NCBI GenBank assembly: GCA_012274445.1
Contig: JAAROD010000093.1
Coordinates: 1,922,001 to 1,986,000, forward strand
Direction of reading: 5' to 3'
Length of the DNA stretch: 64,000 bases
Source of the DNA: Sclerotiophoma versabilis
Taxonomy: Eukaryota; Ascomycota; Dothideomycetes; Pleosporales; Didymellaceae
Below are positions 31,083 to 41,518 of this stretch, one piece after another. The position numbers and the translations under genes are program-made. Under the pieces are notes generated by a model. That model searched no databases and had not been told where the DNA came from. It saw nothing but the letters and a program-made list of their open reading frames with translations. How positions within the stretch are numbered: position 1 is the first letter of the stretch; each line of letters opens with the position of its first letter.

Positions 31083-33097
31083 CTACGATGTCTGGAGGGT
31101 GACTTGCTCAACACCGCTAGTGATGGCCTCCTCAGCCTTCTTGTCTGCTGGTCCATCCTTGCCCTTCTCAGCAGCTTCAACACCCTCTGCCTTGCCAGCA
31201 GCCTTCTTCGCCTTCTTCCTCTCCTTGTCGGCTTTCTTTGCGGCTGCTTTCCTAGCCTTCTCTTCCTTGGCCTTGCGCGCCTCCTCTCCTCCGAACTGCT
31301 CGCGCCACTCCTGCTCCTTCTCAGGCTTGATCTGAGAAAACAGGTAAGCGGCCTTGCCAATCTTGTGGTTGACTGGCAGTGACTTGGCCTCCCATTTGTC
31401 AGGGATAACGAGGAACTCAGCGTTGAGCTGGTTGAGGATGTTCTTTGTTGTGTCGGGCCTGTGAGCTATATCAGTATACATCGTAGGTATGTTGGGTACA
31501 TTTGTGGAACTTACATGTAAGGCTCGATCAAGCTAGCCAGAAGGTGAATGTGGCTCAAAGCCAAGCCGACAACAGCAGCACATCGCTCAGGCTCAGTAGT
31601 GGCCAGGTTGTTGTCAAGTCTGTTGTCTTGCAGCAGTTGGTTGCCCAAGCTGGACAGGTGCAACGCTGTGCTCAGTGCCGCGCGGATCTTGACATCCTCG
31701 AGCTCTTCAATATACCTCTTCAGCAGCTCGTTGACCTTCTTCTTGTGCTCAACAAAGTAGGCGTCCTCGAATTTTGTGTAATCTGGAACGACTGAATCGT
31801 AGATCTTGGAGTTGACGAACTTGATGACACGGTTCACGAAGTTACCGAGGTTCTTCAGCAGCTCGTTGTTGTTTCCTGCGATGAAGCTGTCCCACTCGAA
31901 TTCCGAATCTCCGGTCTCCGGTCGATGCGAAAGGAGGTAGTAGCGCCAGACGTCAGATGGGATGCCAGTGTCCTTTGCGTTGTTGCCGAACACACCTATG
32001 TTCCTTGACTTGGAGAACTTGCCCTTTTCGTAGTTCAGGTACTCGGTTGTGGAGATGGTGTTGAGCATGGTCCACTTTTCCTTGGTGCCGATCTGCGAGC
32101 AGGGGAAAACGACGGTGTGGAAGGGTACGTTGTCTTTGCCCATGAACTGGTACAGCTTGACATTCTCAGGGTTCTTCCACCACTTCTCCCACTCGTCTGT
32201 GTATGTTGCTGTGATCGAGACGTAACCGATGCAGGCGTCGAACCACACGTACATGACCTTTTCCTCATAACCCTGACAGCGCATTAGCATTTTGCATGCC
32301 TCTCTTCTCGACTATCTTACCTCGAGAGGGACCGCAGTTCCCCACTTCAGATCGCGGGTGATACCTCGCGCACGCAGGCCCTCCTTGAGCCACGATGCCG
32401 TGATTTGCACACCGTTGGAGCTCCAGTTGCCCTCTGTGCTCGACTTCTTGAACCACTCCTCTTCCAGCGGTTGCAGCTTGTCCAAACAAAGATAGACGTG
32501 CTTTGTTTCGCGCGGTACCGGCGTCGCTCCGTCGAGCTTGCAGCGGGGGTTCTTCAACTCAAGAGGGTCGAGCAGGTGACCGCACTTGTCGCACTGGTCA
32601 CCTCGCGCATCGTCGTAGTTGCACAGCGGGCAGGTGCCCTCGACGAATCGGTCCGCCAAGAAGCTCTTGTGTGTCTCGCAGTACGGCTGAGTTGTAGTCT
32701 GCTCCTCGAGATAGCCGTTCTTGTGCAATTTCGTGAAGATGTCTTGGGCGATGTCGGTCTGTTGCTGTGTTGGTGTGCGGCCGAAGTGGTCGAAGCTGAT
32801 GTTGAACCACTTGTAGACTTCCGAGTGTAGCGCGTAGTACTTGTCGCAAAGCTCCTGTGGTGTGCACTTCTCCTCGATCGCCTTCGTCTCGGTCGCTGTG
32901 CCGTACTCGTCGGTTCCGCAGACGTAGAGGGTGTTGTAGCCTCGCGCGCGAGAGAAACGGGCGAACACATCAGCGGACAGAACACTGCCGATGATATTAC
33001 CCAAATGAGGTACGTTATTGACGTAGGGCAGAGCACTCGTAATGAGCACGTTGCGCTCGCCCTCGACGGGGAGGACAATCTTCTTTGTGTCGCTCAT
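31083..33097 (-). CDS. Cytosolic methionyl-tRNA synthetase
   Basis: Class I aminoacyl-tRNA synthetase charging tRNA-Met, 636 aa. Exons 33097-32321, 32272-31515 and 31458-31083 (introns 48 and 56 bp). The ATP-binding HIGH motif appears as HLGN (residues 31-34) and KMSKS as KFSKS (344-348). Two Cys pairs, CPLC and CDKC, form the zinc knuckle in the connective domain. The C-terminal end is a Lys/Ala/Glu-rich tail, probably helical, instead of a bacterial-type tRNA-binding domain. Start 33097 is chosen over an in-frame ATG at 33148 because 33108-33178 has the marks of a 5'-leader intron (GTAGGT donor, GATAAC branch-like element, CCACAG acceptor) that would remove the upstream ATG. No mitochondrial presequence is seen. 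Confidence 0.93.
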
Positions 33098-33800
33098 AGG
33101 ATAGCTTCTGTGGTTGTTATCAGCTGAAGTCTTGAAGATCGGTGACATTTTGAGCGGCGTCGGAGCTTCAGAACCTACCTTCTGATATGTCTACAAGCTT
33201 AGTCAGATATATTTTATGCTGCAAGCTAATACTGCAGCTCAATGATCTATAAACGGCTCTTTTGTTGTGTGGTAGTGAAGTGACTCAAGAATCTCCAAAC
33301 ATTCGCACGAGCCGGGCCTTGCCCCTCCAACCCCGCCGATTCGCGCAAGGCGTCGGCGCAGGGCACTAGCCACAGCGCCACATCACGCCGATTCAAGATT
33401 CGCCAAATCGCGCCTCAGTCAGACACATCGTTCTGTATGTTTGTTAGACTGGGGAAAAAATGAGATTGATACGTCACCGTAAACAATAGCGTGTGTGTTT
33501 GCAAAAGTCTTGATTCGTCAGCTAGATTGACTCGAACATTCACCAAGAAAACTTTGAGTCGACATTGCATCTCAAAACACCAAAACTTTGGATTCCACGG
33601 CCAGTACAAGTAGTCACGACAGAAGAGATCAACACAGAAAGAAATCTGCAATAATAGGACTCGTACATCTAAACTTGAAAGAAGAGAGGATTTCGCGGAA
33701 GGACTGATTCATTCGAACAGTTCAAGATTTACTTCATTCGATCAAATCCTGGTATAGAAGTCAACGGCCTGCTTTCAAAACAAACATAATCAGCAACAAG
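33098..33800. promoter_or_regulatory. Divergent promoter region, MetRS / LTO1-like
   Basis: 703 bp between divergent start codons. It contains the probable MetRS leader intron (33108-33178). A 78-codon minus frame at 33415-33651 has no signature. Confidence 0.5.
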
Positions 33801-34466
33801 ATGGCACCAGCAAACGACGACCCTTTCGATGACCTCCTCACCCTGGAAGACACACTCTACACCACCGCGCACGAGCAAGGAGTAGCAGACGGCGCAAAAG
33901 CCGGTAGGATCGAGGGACGCATCTTTGGTCTCGAAAAGGGGTTTGAAAAGTTTGCCGCCTTGGGCAAACTCCACGGCCGAGGAGCAATCTGGGGCTCACG
34001 CATACCGCCCGCCACGTCAACGTCGACGGTGCCATCAACATCAGCGGTGCCAGAGAAGGAAGCACAAGAGAACGCACCATCATCACCATCACCAAATCCT
34101 CAGATCCAAACCCAAACTCAACCTGAAACCAGCGCTAAAACTCAAATACCATCCATAAAAACCCCATCAACAAGACTTCAGTCCAATATATCCCTCCTCT
34201 ACCACCTCACCGACCCGCTCACATTCGACACCTCCAACACCGAAGTCGCAGTTGCAGACTTCGACGACCGATTTAAGCGCGCCGGCGCCAAGGCGAAAGT
34301 CGTCGAGCGCATTATTGGGGAGACTTCAAGCACTACCGTGGATTCCAGGTCGCCAGAGAGGGGGAATGGAGGGCGGAATGTGAGGCTGGAGGGAGAGGGC
34401 AAGAGGGGAGGCAAGAAGGGCGATGACAGCATGGAAGATTTTGGGGGGTCAAGATTGATTGGCTGA
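33801..34466 (+). CDS. LTO1/Yae1-domain protein
   Basis: 221 aa, single exon, ATG at 33801 right after an AACAAG leader. The N-terminal third carries the Yae1/LTO1 domain: DPFDDLLTLEDTLYTTAHEQGVADG, then the glycine-spaced repeat GRIEGRIFGLEKGFEKF. The deca-GX3-like spacing (G-x3-G-x3-G) is the hallmark. Family role: Lto1 with Yae1 forms the adaptor that brings the cytosolic iron-sulfur targeting complex to the ABC protein Rli1, needed for ribosome recycling and biogenesis. The remaining two thirds are low-complexity (Ser/Pro/Gln/Thr), followed by a charged tail with GKRGGKKG; this extension is longer than in yeast Lto1. The protein ends in SRLIG, whereas Lto1-type adaptors characteristically end in Trp, which makes the targeting-tail function uncertain. 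Confidence 0.82.
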   Translation: MAPANDDPFDDLLTLEDTLYTTAHEQGVADGAKAGRIEGRIFGLEKGFEKFAALGKLHGRGAIWGSRIPPATSTSTVPSTSAVPEKEAQENAPSSPSPNPQIQTQTQPETSAKTQIPSIKTPSTRLQSNISLLYHLTDPLTFDTSNTEVAVADFDDRFKRAGAKAKVVERIIGETSSTTVDSRSPERGNGGRNVRLEGEGKRGGKKGDDSMEDFGGSRLIG

Positions 34467-35106
34467 AGCTGAGGGGAATGGAGGAAGGGAGGTGCACCCT
34501 GAGCCAGTGTTGAGAAGCATGCGTCCTTTGAGAAGCGTGCGTCTTTCCAGAAGCGGGAGATGACTGCGACTGCATGTCCAGTCTCGTTATCGAACCACTC
34601 GTATTACATGCGGGGCTGCATGGTCTGATTTTCAAGCAGGAGGAAAGAGCGATGTTTGGCAGGCAGGAACATCACGACCACCGGTAAACAATAAGCCAGA
34701 CTTCGCGACAGAATCGAAGCGCCATCTTGGTATTACTTTCTTCACTACACTATCCCGAGGGAGCCAGGGTATTAACCAGTTAAACCCAGGCCCAAGCCCA
34801 CCACTACACCGTGCTATGACATAAGAGATCAAGAAGGCCAAGAAGCTCATTGAAACTAAAAAGGATATTGAGAAAAGTGTAAAGTGAAGTCTGGTGAACG
34901 TAATGCCCGTCACTGCTCCCCCGGGTTTGGTGCTAAGCATGCACTGGTATCAAAACATGTCGAAAACTCCTGGACATGCACATCTGCGCTGCGTCTCTCA
35001 CTTCAACCTAGACATCAATGATCGGCGCGGGCCGTTCCATGCGAGGCGGCGGTGGACCTCCCTTCATCCCAGGAAGGCTGTCAACGCGGTTGTGATTCGG
35101 CAACTC
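34467..35106. other. Convergent 3' intergenic region
   Basis: 640 bp between the LTO1-like stop and the septin stop on the other strand. Contains both 3' untranslated regions; no gene seen. Confidence 0.45.
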
Positions 35107-36280
35107 CTAGTAGCCGTTCATGGTCATGCGCTGGCTGTTCCTGCTAAGCTCGCGGTCGGCGGATGGAGAGATGGGACGAGACGAGTGGCCGCCAACAGCG
35201 GAGCTCTCCTTGAGGGCAAGCAGCTGCTTAGCACGGAAGGATTCGTAGTGGATCTGGGCGGTGGTCTCGATGAGGTCCTGAAGGTGGGTGCGGGTGAGGA
35301 AGTTACGGAGGTAGACGAACTCGCAGTGGTTCTCGTCCTCAACTAGGAAGAGTCAGGATCATGTGCGTTTCTGAGGCTGAATGATGGACATACCGTTGAT
35401 GACACCCCACTTGGTCTGGCGGCCACGAACATTCTGGCCGTTGACGACAACGGTCTTCTCAGAACCGATGACTGCGAAAGGAATGAGGTCCTATCGTGTG
35501 TCAGTAAAGCGTCCAATACGCTTTTCAATGTGAGTTTGCGCACCTTGATCTGGTTCTTGTGGGCGATCTCGTCCTGGTCGTCCTCCTCGTTCTCGTAGGG
35601 GTACATGCGCAGGTTGTGGAACTGGAACTCGGCCTTTATCCGCTCCTTGAACGCGGCACGCTCCTCGAGGGTCAGGCTGTCCGCCTTGGCAATGACGGGT
35701 ACGACGTTGACAAACTCGCTGAGCTTCTTCAACACGACAATGTCGATGGGCTTCAGGGCGTGGCCAGAGGGCTGGATGAAGAACAAGCAGCAGTGGATGC
35801 GTGTGTCCTGGAGGTACCTCTCACGCTGGGCGGTGAGCTCCTTGCGCAGGTAGGCGCTGTGCTGGTCCTTGATGTACTTGACAATGGGGTCCCAGCAGCG
35901 CTCGTTGTTGATCAGGTCGCCATAGCCAGGTGTGTCGACGATGTTGAGGCGCAGACGCACGCCGTTCTCCTCGATGGTGTGTGAGACGGGATGGATGGTG
36001 GTGGTTGTGCGGGGCTCCTCGTCGGGGAAGAGGCGGCCCTTGCTGTCAATCAGGTGGGACGCGAAGATGGTGTTGATGAGAGTCGACTTTCCGAGACCAG
36101 TCTGGCCTGATGGACGCATTAGCTGGCTGCAGGTGCACACGGAGCTGGATGAAGCTCACCGACGCAGATGACATTGAACTGGAACCCCCGCTTCACCGAC
36201 TTCTTCTCGATCTGCTTGGTGATGCTGTCGAAACCGACATAGCTGTCGGGGAAGATGGACTGCTGAGGTGCGGCAGCCAT
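35107..36280 (-). CDS. aspD: Septin, Cdc10/AspD type
   Basis: GTP-binding cytoskeletal protein that assembles into septin filaments at septa and hyphal tips; 338 aa. Exons 36280-36160, 36106-35544, 35490-35394 and 35342-35107, introns of 51-53 bp. The polybasic element is reduced (KKSVKRGFQFN). P-loop GQTGLGKS lies at residues 41-48, G3 DTPG in NIVDTPGYGD, G4 AKAD in VIAKADSL. The septin unique element (HCEFVYLRNFLTRTHLQDLIETT) is near the C terminus. There is no long C-terminal coiled coil, which together with the YVGFDSITKQIE opening identifies the Cdc10 class (AspD in Aspergillus) over Cdc3, Cdc11 or Cdc12 classes. It shares a 311-bp divergent promoter with the mitochondrial L32 gene. Confidence 0.92.
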
Positions 36281-36591
36281 TGCGGGTGATGTGGGCCTCG
36301 TGGGCGGCTGTTGCGGTGGAAGGGAGCTGCGGGTGGGTGGTGTGGGCGTGGTGAGGGTGTGGCTCGACGAGACGGAGTACGGGGAGTAAATAGTCGGGGA
36401 CGTTGCGCTGGCGACTTTCTCGCGGAGTCGCAGGCGCAGGGAAAGGGGCAAGCGAAAGCGCGCTAGCGACCGGGATAGTAAGTGCGGACCGGCGCTCGGG
36501 CTGGGCCCCAGTGCGTTTTATTCTCCATCACCAACACCACGCCATCGAGGGTGTCACGAGCCCGCACGCCAATCCGCCGCACATCTGCACC
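36281..36591. promoter_or_regulatory. Compact divergent promoter, septin / mitochondrial L32
   Basis: 311 bp separate the two start codons. GC-rich; the septin-proximal half has Pro/Thr-codon-like C-rich sequence on the minus strand that stays open in frame with the septin but lacks a conserved protein pattern. Confidence 0.5.
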
Positions 36592-37200
36592 ATGGCGCTC
36601 GCCCGACCGCTGCCGCCGCTGTGGCAGACGCTGATGCCCGGCCTCAGCGGCCTCAATGGCCCCGTCCGCCCCGTCCTGGGCCTGCCGTTCCTGCAGCGCC
36701 TTGCACAGTCCACACCCTTCGCCGCCCTCGCCATGCCGTCGTTGTCGCTGCCGTCGCTCCCTTCGCTGGGCGAGATCTGGGATGGCCTGCTCAAGGCGGT
36801 GCCGAAGAAGAAGACGTCGTACATGAAGAAGCGAACGCGCTTCCTGGCGGGCAAGGGTATCGAGGACATCACATCACTGAACAAGTGCTCGGCATGTGGG
36901 CGGACAAAGCGCGCGCACATCCTGTGTCCTTACTGCGTCGATGGTAGGTTGCGCGTTGGAACGTAGCAGTGGTTGGGTCTGACGTCTATCGCAGCTATCA
37001 AGACGAACATTTTCCGCCAGCTTAACTGGTCTATCAGGCGGCCTACCGAGAAGCAGAGCAAGCAACTGCATCGCGAGAAGCGCGAGTACAAGATGAAGAA
37101 CCGAACGATGGAGGCGGATCCTCGGGAAGAGAAGAAGCAGCAGATTCTCAAGCACACCGGCTGGGCCTTCAACAAGGCTGAAGGCAGGAGGGCGAAATAG
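36592..37200 (+). CDS. mrpl32: Mitochondrial large-subunit ribosomal protein L32
   Basis: Component of the mitoribosome large subunit, bL32 family, 185 aa. Exons 36592-36943 and 36995-37200 with a 51-bp intron (GTAGGT, CTGAC branch, GCAG). The N-terminal 65 residues are a Leu/Pro/Arg-rich mitochondrial presequence; the mature core begins at about VPKKKTSYMKKRTR. The zinc ribbon is CSACGRTKRAHILCPYC (Cys 99, 102, 112 and 115). In yeast, maturation of MrpL32 by the m-AAA protease is a checkpoint for ribosome assembly; the presequence plus folded zinc domain seen here fits that design. A basic C-terminal extension of about 60 residues is usual in fungi. Confidence 0.93.
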
Positions 37201-37662
37201 CCGGCTTTGGTTGAGAGTTGGGAACAGGACATCCAAGAAGCTTTCGAGTCCCGCCGTCGGCAGAGGACACTCATCCGAGCTCAGAAACGGGCTCAGGAGA
37301 CAGATGTACAACATAGGCGCTATACAAGGATAGGGCATAGACGATATTGTATCATAGTTGGCGAGCATACCACTGGCGCTTTGGAGATTTTGCAATCGAC
37401 TACATCACACCAACGGTCTTTTCCTCACCACTGAGCTCTATTGTAATGCGTAGTGTGAACCGTTCGAAGCTCACAAAGTGACCCTGGTCCAGTACTTGAG
37501 TGTTTCCAAAATAAGTAGTAGAATACCAACACATACTAGTGAATATTCTAAACTGGAATTGACGGCTTTTCGGGCCAAAAAAAAAATATGTCCCCTCGTC
37601 ATGCACGATCACCAACTCGGCTTGATATAGTCCCAGCAGCAAAAAGTACAAAAAGATTGTAC
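37201..37662. other. Intergenic region left of tRNA-Asp
   Basis: 462 bp, no gene seen. A 10-base A run lies near 37578. T-rich sequence on the minus strand just below 37663 serves as the tRNA terminator. Confidence 0.45.
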
Positions 37663-37749
37663 CTCTCCGACGGGGAATCGAACCCCGGCCTCCTGCGAGC
37701 TGTTCCGGAGAATGACAAGCAGAAATACTGACCACTATACTATCGAAGA
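37663..37749 (-). tRNA. tRNA-Asp(GTC) with a 15-nt intron
   Basis: Minus strand. Acceptor stem TCTTCGA/TCGGAGA (seven pairs, one T-G), discriminator G. The D arm is TAGTATAGTGGTCAGTAT, T arm CCGGGG-TTCGATT-CCCCG. The five-pair anticodon stem TCTGC/GCAGG encloses TTGTCA followed by a 15-nt insert and C38, so the anticodon is GTC with an intron at the canonical position. Mature length 72 nt before CCA. Downstream on the minus strand there is CTTTTTG, a Pol III terminator. Confidence 0.93.
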
Positions 37750-38518
37750 TATCCAACTTTGAGCTGGGAAGAGATGTGATCCATGGAAGACTCTCAGACC
37801 GTACTGTATATATTACAATGTCAAATTCCATCTCCCGCCTTATCGCCCTCCGTCTGCCTCGGTCCATATCTTCTTGCGCAGCCAACAGTCGACTGGAAGC
37901 CTTGTCAACAGTGATTAACACAGTCGAGAGGAGCCTAGCGTACTGAAGTCCTGGTCATGTCTTTTGTACACTCCGCTGCTGGCCGACTCGGTGAGAGATG
38001 TAAGACATTCTGAAGACGCGGAGGCCGAGAGAGGCGTAGATGATGGCGACTGCCGAGTACAACATTGGCTTGTAGTATTTCATGCTGGCTACATAGCATT
38101 CTTTGTTTGAAGAGAGGAAGGAGACAGTGCAAGTAGAACTGATGTACAACATTGTACCCCGCAGATGCCGCCTGCAATGCGTTCATGATAGTACTCGCAT
38201 ACTTTGGTCTACCAGAACAACGAATTGAACGTATTTCCGCCGGAACAAATCACTCCCCTGTCTTGGATCATGATCGCTTCGAAAGAAGGTTCAGCACACA
38301 TCGACAAGTCCAGTCGCAGCCTCGGATTAGAGGCGCAACAGGTGGCTCGTGCCGTGGCTAGTGACGTGCTTGCGCAGTCCCCGAAACCAAGCGGTCCATA
38401 GGGACACGACGCGCCAAGTCGACATTGGATTGCTGCTCCCTTGCCCACTGTCAATGCTGTGATTGTCTTGTAGCTTTCTTTGCGTGTTCATTCGCTCAGT
38501 CGCATTGTAATCTACAGC
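37750..38518. promoter_or_regulatory. Intergenic region before the golgin gene
   Basis: 769 bp holding the tRNA 5' flank and the golgin promoter. Frames up to 83 codons are present on both strands but none is convincing. Confidence 0.4.
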
Positions 38519-40603
38519 ATGTCTGCGCCGGCGACATCAGACCCTGTAAATCAGAGTGGTAGGTGAGCTCGCAGCTTCCGGACTTACATCGAGAAGCGCG
38601 GTATTAGCTGGGCGTGGTTCCCATGTGTGCAACATAGAACACTGACACCATACTCACAGCGTCTCCCTCCAAGTCGAAAAAGAAGAAGAATAAGAAGAAG
38701 GGTGGCAGTCAGGGAGCGAACAAAGTCGAAGAGGGCGCGCAAGTAAACGGCAACCACGATAAGGCCGAGGCAGAACATGACGACGATGCAGACGAGGGAG
38801 AAGAGCAAACTGTACGGAGACCGAGAGCGTATCCCAAAAAAAAACATGGCTAACGTTGCGACTGCAGAAGCCTGCTGCCGCGTCAACCGTCGACCGAGAC
38901 GCGGACGATGTCGACGACGAAGAGCCACCTCTCTCCCCCACGATAGCTCACTCCAATGGGACACACCAACACAGCATAGCCTCCGCAGTCGCCCTAGGCT
39001 TTTCACGCTCACGCTCGCCACACATGTCACCGTCCCCGCCGTCAGATTCAGAAACCGCGGCTCGACTCGACGCAATAGCAAAAGAGCGAGATGCACTGCG
39101 ACAGGAGGTCACCGAGCTGAGGAAGAGCCTGGAAAGCATACAAAGCCAACATGAGGGGCAGGCCACCGATGGCGCACAGTCGAAGCATGAAGAAGAGGTC
39201 CAGGCCTTGCGCGAGGAGCTCGAGGAAGCAAACGAGGGGAAGGAGCACTTTGAGACACAGTACAATAACCTCCTAGGGCGAGTGAACACGATCAAGACGA
39301 GTCTAGGCAATCGCATGAAGGCTGATGCGGTGCGTCTCGCTTCACGTGTGCTTGTGAGGCAGTGGAATTGCTGACAATCGCCAGGCTAAGATCGAAGAGT
39401 ACGAAAGCCAAGTCGCAGAATTACAGGACCAGAACGGAGAACTGCAGGAGAAAAACAGCAGCCTCAGCGAGGAGCTGGCGAAACTGCGGCAAGAGAACGA
39501 AGCACAGGCGACCGAGATTAGCAGCCTGCGGAGCAGATCGAATCTTTCACAGCAAAACTGGGTAAAAGAACGCGACGAACTCATTTCTCGCGAGGCATAT
39601 GCGCGAGAAGAATTCGAGAATGCAAAACAAGCTATGCAGGATTGGGAGGTCCTAGCTATGAACGAACGGACGCTGCGAGAGAGCTTGTCTGAGAAGGAAG
39701 CCGAGCTGAAAGAACAGCTTGAGAACCTCAAAGACGAGTACGAGCGAGCTGTAAGAGATAGGGATCAGAACAATCAGGCTGTGGAAGGCCTACAAAAGGC
39801 GTTGCAAGAAGTGCAGAACCGTGGGTCGCCTTGCAAGATTATTCAAACGTATGCTGACAACCTGCAGTGCGAAGGTCTGAACTCAAGAAGTCCGTAGAAA
39901 CCTACGAATCTCAAATCAACGAGCTCCGGAAACAGGTGCACGCCGCAGAAGAAGCATCGAGAGCCGCCAAAGCATCGGCTGAAGCAACACAAAAAGAGCT
40001 GGAGAGAGCTCTACCATTCGAGAAAGAAGTCAAAGAGAAGAACCTGCTAATCGGCAAATTACGACACGAAGCAGTAACGCTGAACGAACATCTCACAAAA
40101 GCATTGCGCATCCTGAAAAAGGGGCGGCCGGAAGACAACGTCGATCGCCAAATTATCACGAACTACTTCTTGCACTTCCTGGCTATCGATCGCTCGGATC
40201 CGAAGAAGTTCGAAGCCTTGCAGCTCATTTCCATGTTGCTGGGCTGGACTGACGGTACGTCTCGCGTCTCCTGCCCACCCATCTGACTACACTTTCATCG
40301 TACTGACACACTCCAGAGCAAAAAGAGCAAGCCGGTCTCGCTCGCCCAGGCACATCCTCCAGGTTAGGTGTACCGATATCGCCTTTCCGCCGCACGCCCA
40401 GCACGCCGTCGCTTAACTCCATGTCGGATCCCATGTTGATGGCCAGCAGCTCGAGTAACAAGGAGTCACTAGCAGAGCTGTGGCAAGACTTCCTGGAACG
40501 TGAGGCTGCTGAGGGGAAAGACGGGAAGGATGCGAGTAGGAGAGGGAGCACAGTGAGCCCACCGCCGAGGGGTGGTAATGGGCTGGGGATTGCTGAGAAG
40601 TAG
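38519..40603 (+). CDS. Rud3-like golgin with GRAB domain
   Basis: Coiled-coil tether of the cis-Golgi, 587 aa, six exons: 38519-38558, 38660-38811, 38868-39329, 39385-39820, 39868-40254 and 40317-40603. All joins keep frame. A Lys-rich N terminus (SKKKKNKKK) and acidic stretch are followed by heptad-rich coiled coil from about residue 120 to 430. Next comes the GRAB domain with KLRHEAVTLNEHLTKALRIL and VDRQIITNYFLHFLAI-type helices, ending in LISMLLGWTDEQK. The GRAB domain of yeast Rud3 and of metazoan GMAP-210 binds Arf1-GTP and so places the golgin on cis-Golgi membranes. The C-terminal 90 residues are Ser/Pro-rich with a short helix (LAELWQDFLERE). Confidence 0.9.
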
Positions 40604-41103
40604 ACGCAAGACGCGGTGGTGTATAAATCTGGGGATGTCTGAGTTCCGTGCCGAGTTGATCCAGACATATGGATGCGTCATGTCGCAGGTGCATCCGCTG
40701 CCTTGACGCACAGTGTCGTTGGCTTTTTGTCTCAATTGCACCGTCCCACACAACACAGTGTTCCTGACTGTCTTGTATCCGGAGCCCCTTTTACCATTGT
40801 CTCAAATTGACAAAATAACCTTCTCATCCATCCATCCATCCTGCAAATCGACACCCTTCTTATGCGTCTCCTCATCTCACAGAACAGAGAAAAGTGCCTC
40901 AGATACCTATCTACAACGACCAACAGTACCATCCACCAATCCGTTAAATACCTCACACTCTTGACCAGCCTGCTCGAGCCGCCTCCAGAGCTCGCTCCAC
41001 ATTCAAACCCAACAACAATGCACCTCCTCATCTCACCTCTCCTACAGATCCACCCATCCTGCTTCATCCTCTTCTCCCCCTCTCCCTCCTCCTTAATATC
41101 ACC
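40604..41103. promoter_or_regulatory. Pyrimidine-rich intergenic region
   Basis: 500 bp, strongly C/T-rich from about 40800 on, including CATC repeats near 40829-40843. Looks like promoter and leader of the small gene at 41104. Confidence 0.4.
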
Positions 41104-41366
41104 ATGTTCAAACACCTCCTCCCTTTCACCCCCGCCGCCCTGGCACACAACAAGGCACACCCCGTAGTAGCAACCTCCCTATCCATTCTACAACGGGTGT
41201 ACGCTAACATCGTACTCAGCGTTGGAACTGTGGTTGTGCTGGTTTGTTTGGTGGCTACTGTGTGGACGCTGGCGATCTGAGATTTTGGGGGGAGGCTTGT
41301 GGGACGGCACTGGGTCGTTGGAAGACCGTTGGCGCACGAGGGAGATATTGGAGGAAGTTTGATTAA
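41104..41366 (+). CDS. Candidate small secreted cysteine-containing protein
   Basis: Spliced model of 68 aa: exon 41104-41163, intron 41164-41219 (GTAGTA donor, GCTAAC branch, CTCAG acceptor), exon 41220-41366. The N terminus MFKHLLPFTPAALA ends in an Ala-Leu-Ala that could be a signal-peptidase site, though the hydrophobic core is short. The mature part has four Cys (24, 26, 34, 47), is Gly/Trp-rich and basic, and is free of stops for 48 codons after the splice. If the intron is retained, the same ATG gives a different 58-aa product ending at 41280 with a C-terminal transmembrane-like stretch rich in Val and Leu. I recognise neither. Size and composition suit a small secreted (effector-like) protein, but this is inference. 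Confidence 0.4.
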
Positions 41367-41518
41367 GGTCTGCGACATGTTGTGGATGGGTATCGGTAAT
41401 TGCTCAATTCAACGTAGATATACAGGGTATCGTAACAACCATCATACTGATGAAGCGTCTGCCATGTACAACAGATCATCTACCGTACAAATATTCGCGC
41501 TCATCTCGATCTTCCCCC

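Noticed and set aside
34199..34432. Minus-strand frame opposite the LTO1-like gene
   Set aside because: Shadow of the low-complexity Ser/Pro-rich coding strand.
37400..37921. Minus-strand frame of 173 codons overlapping tRNA-Asp
   Set aside because: It runs through the tRNA gene and has no protein signature; chance frame.
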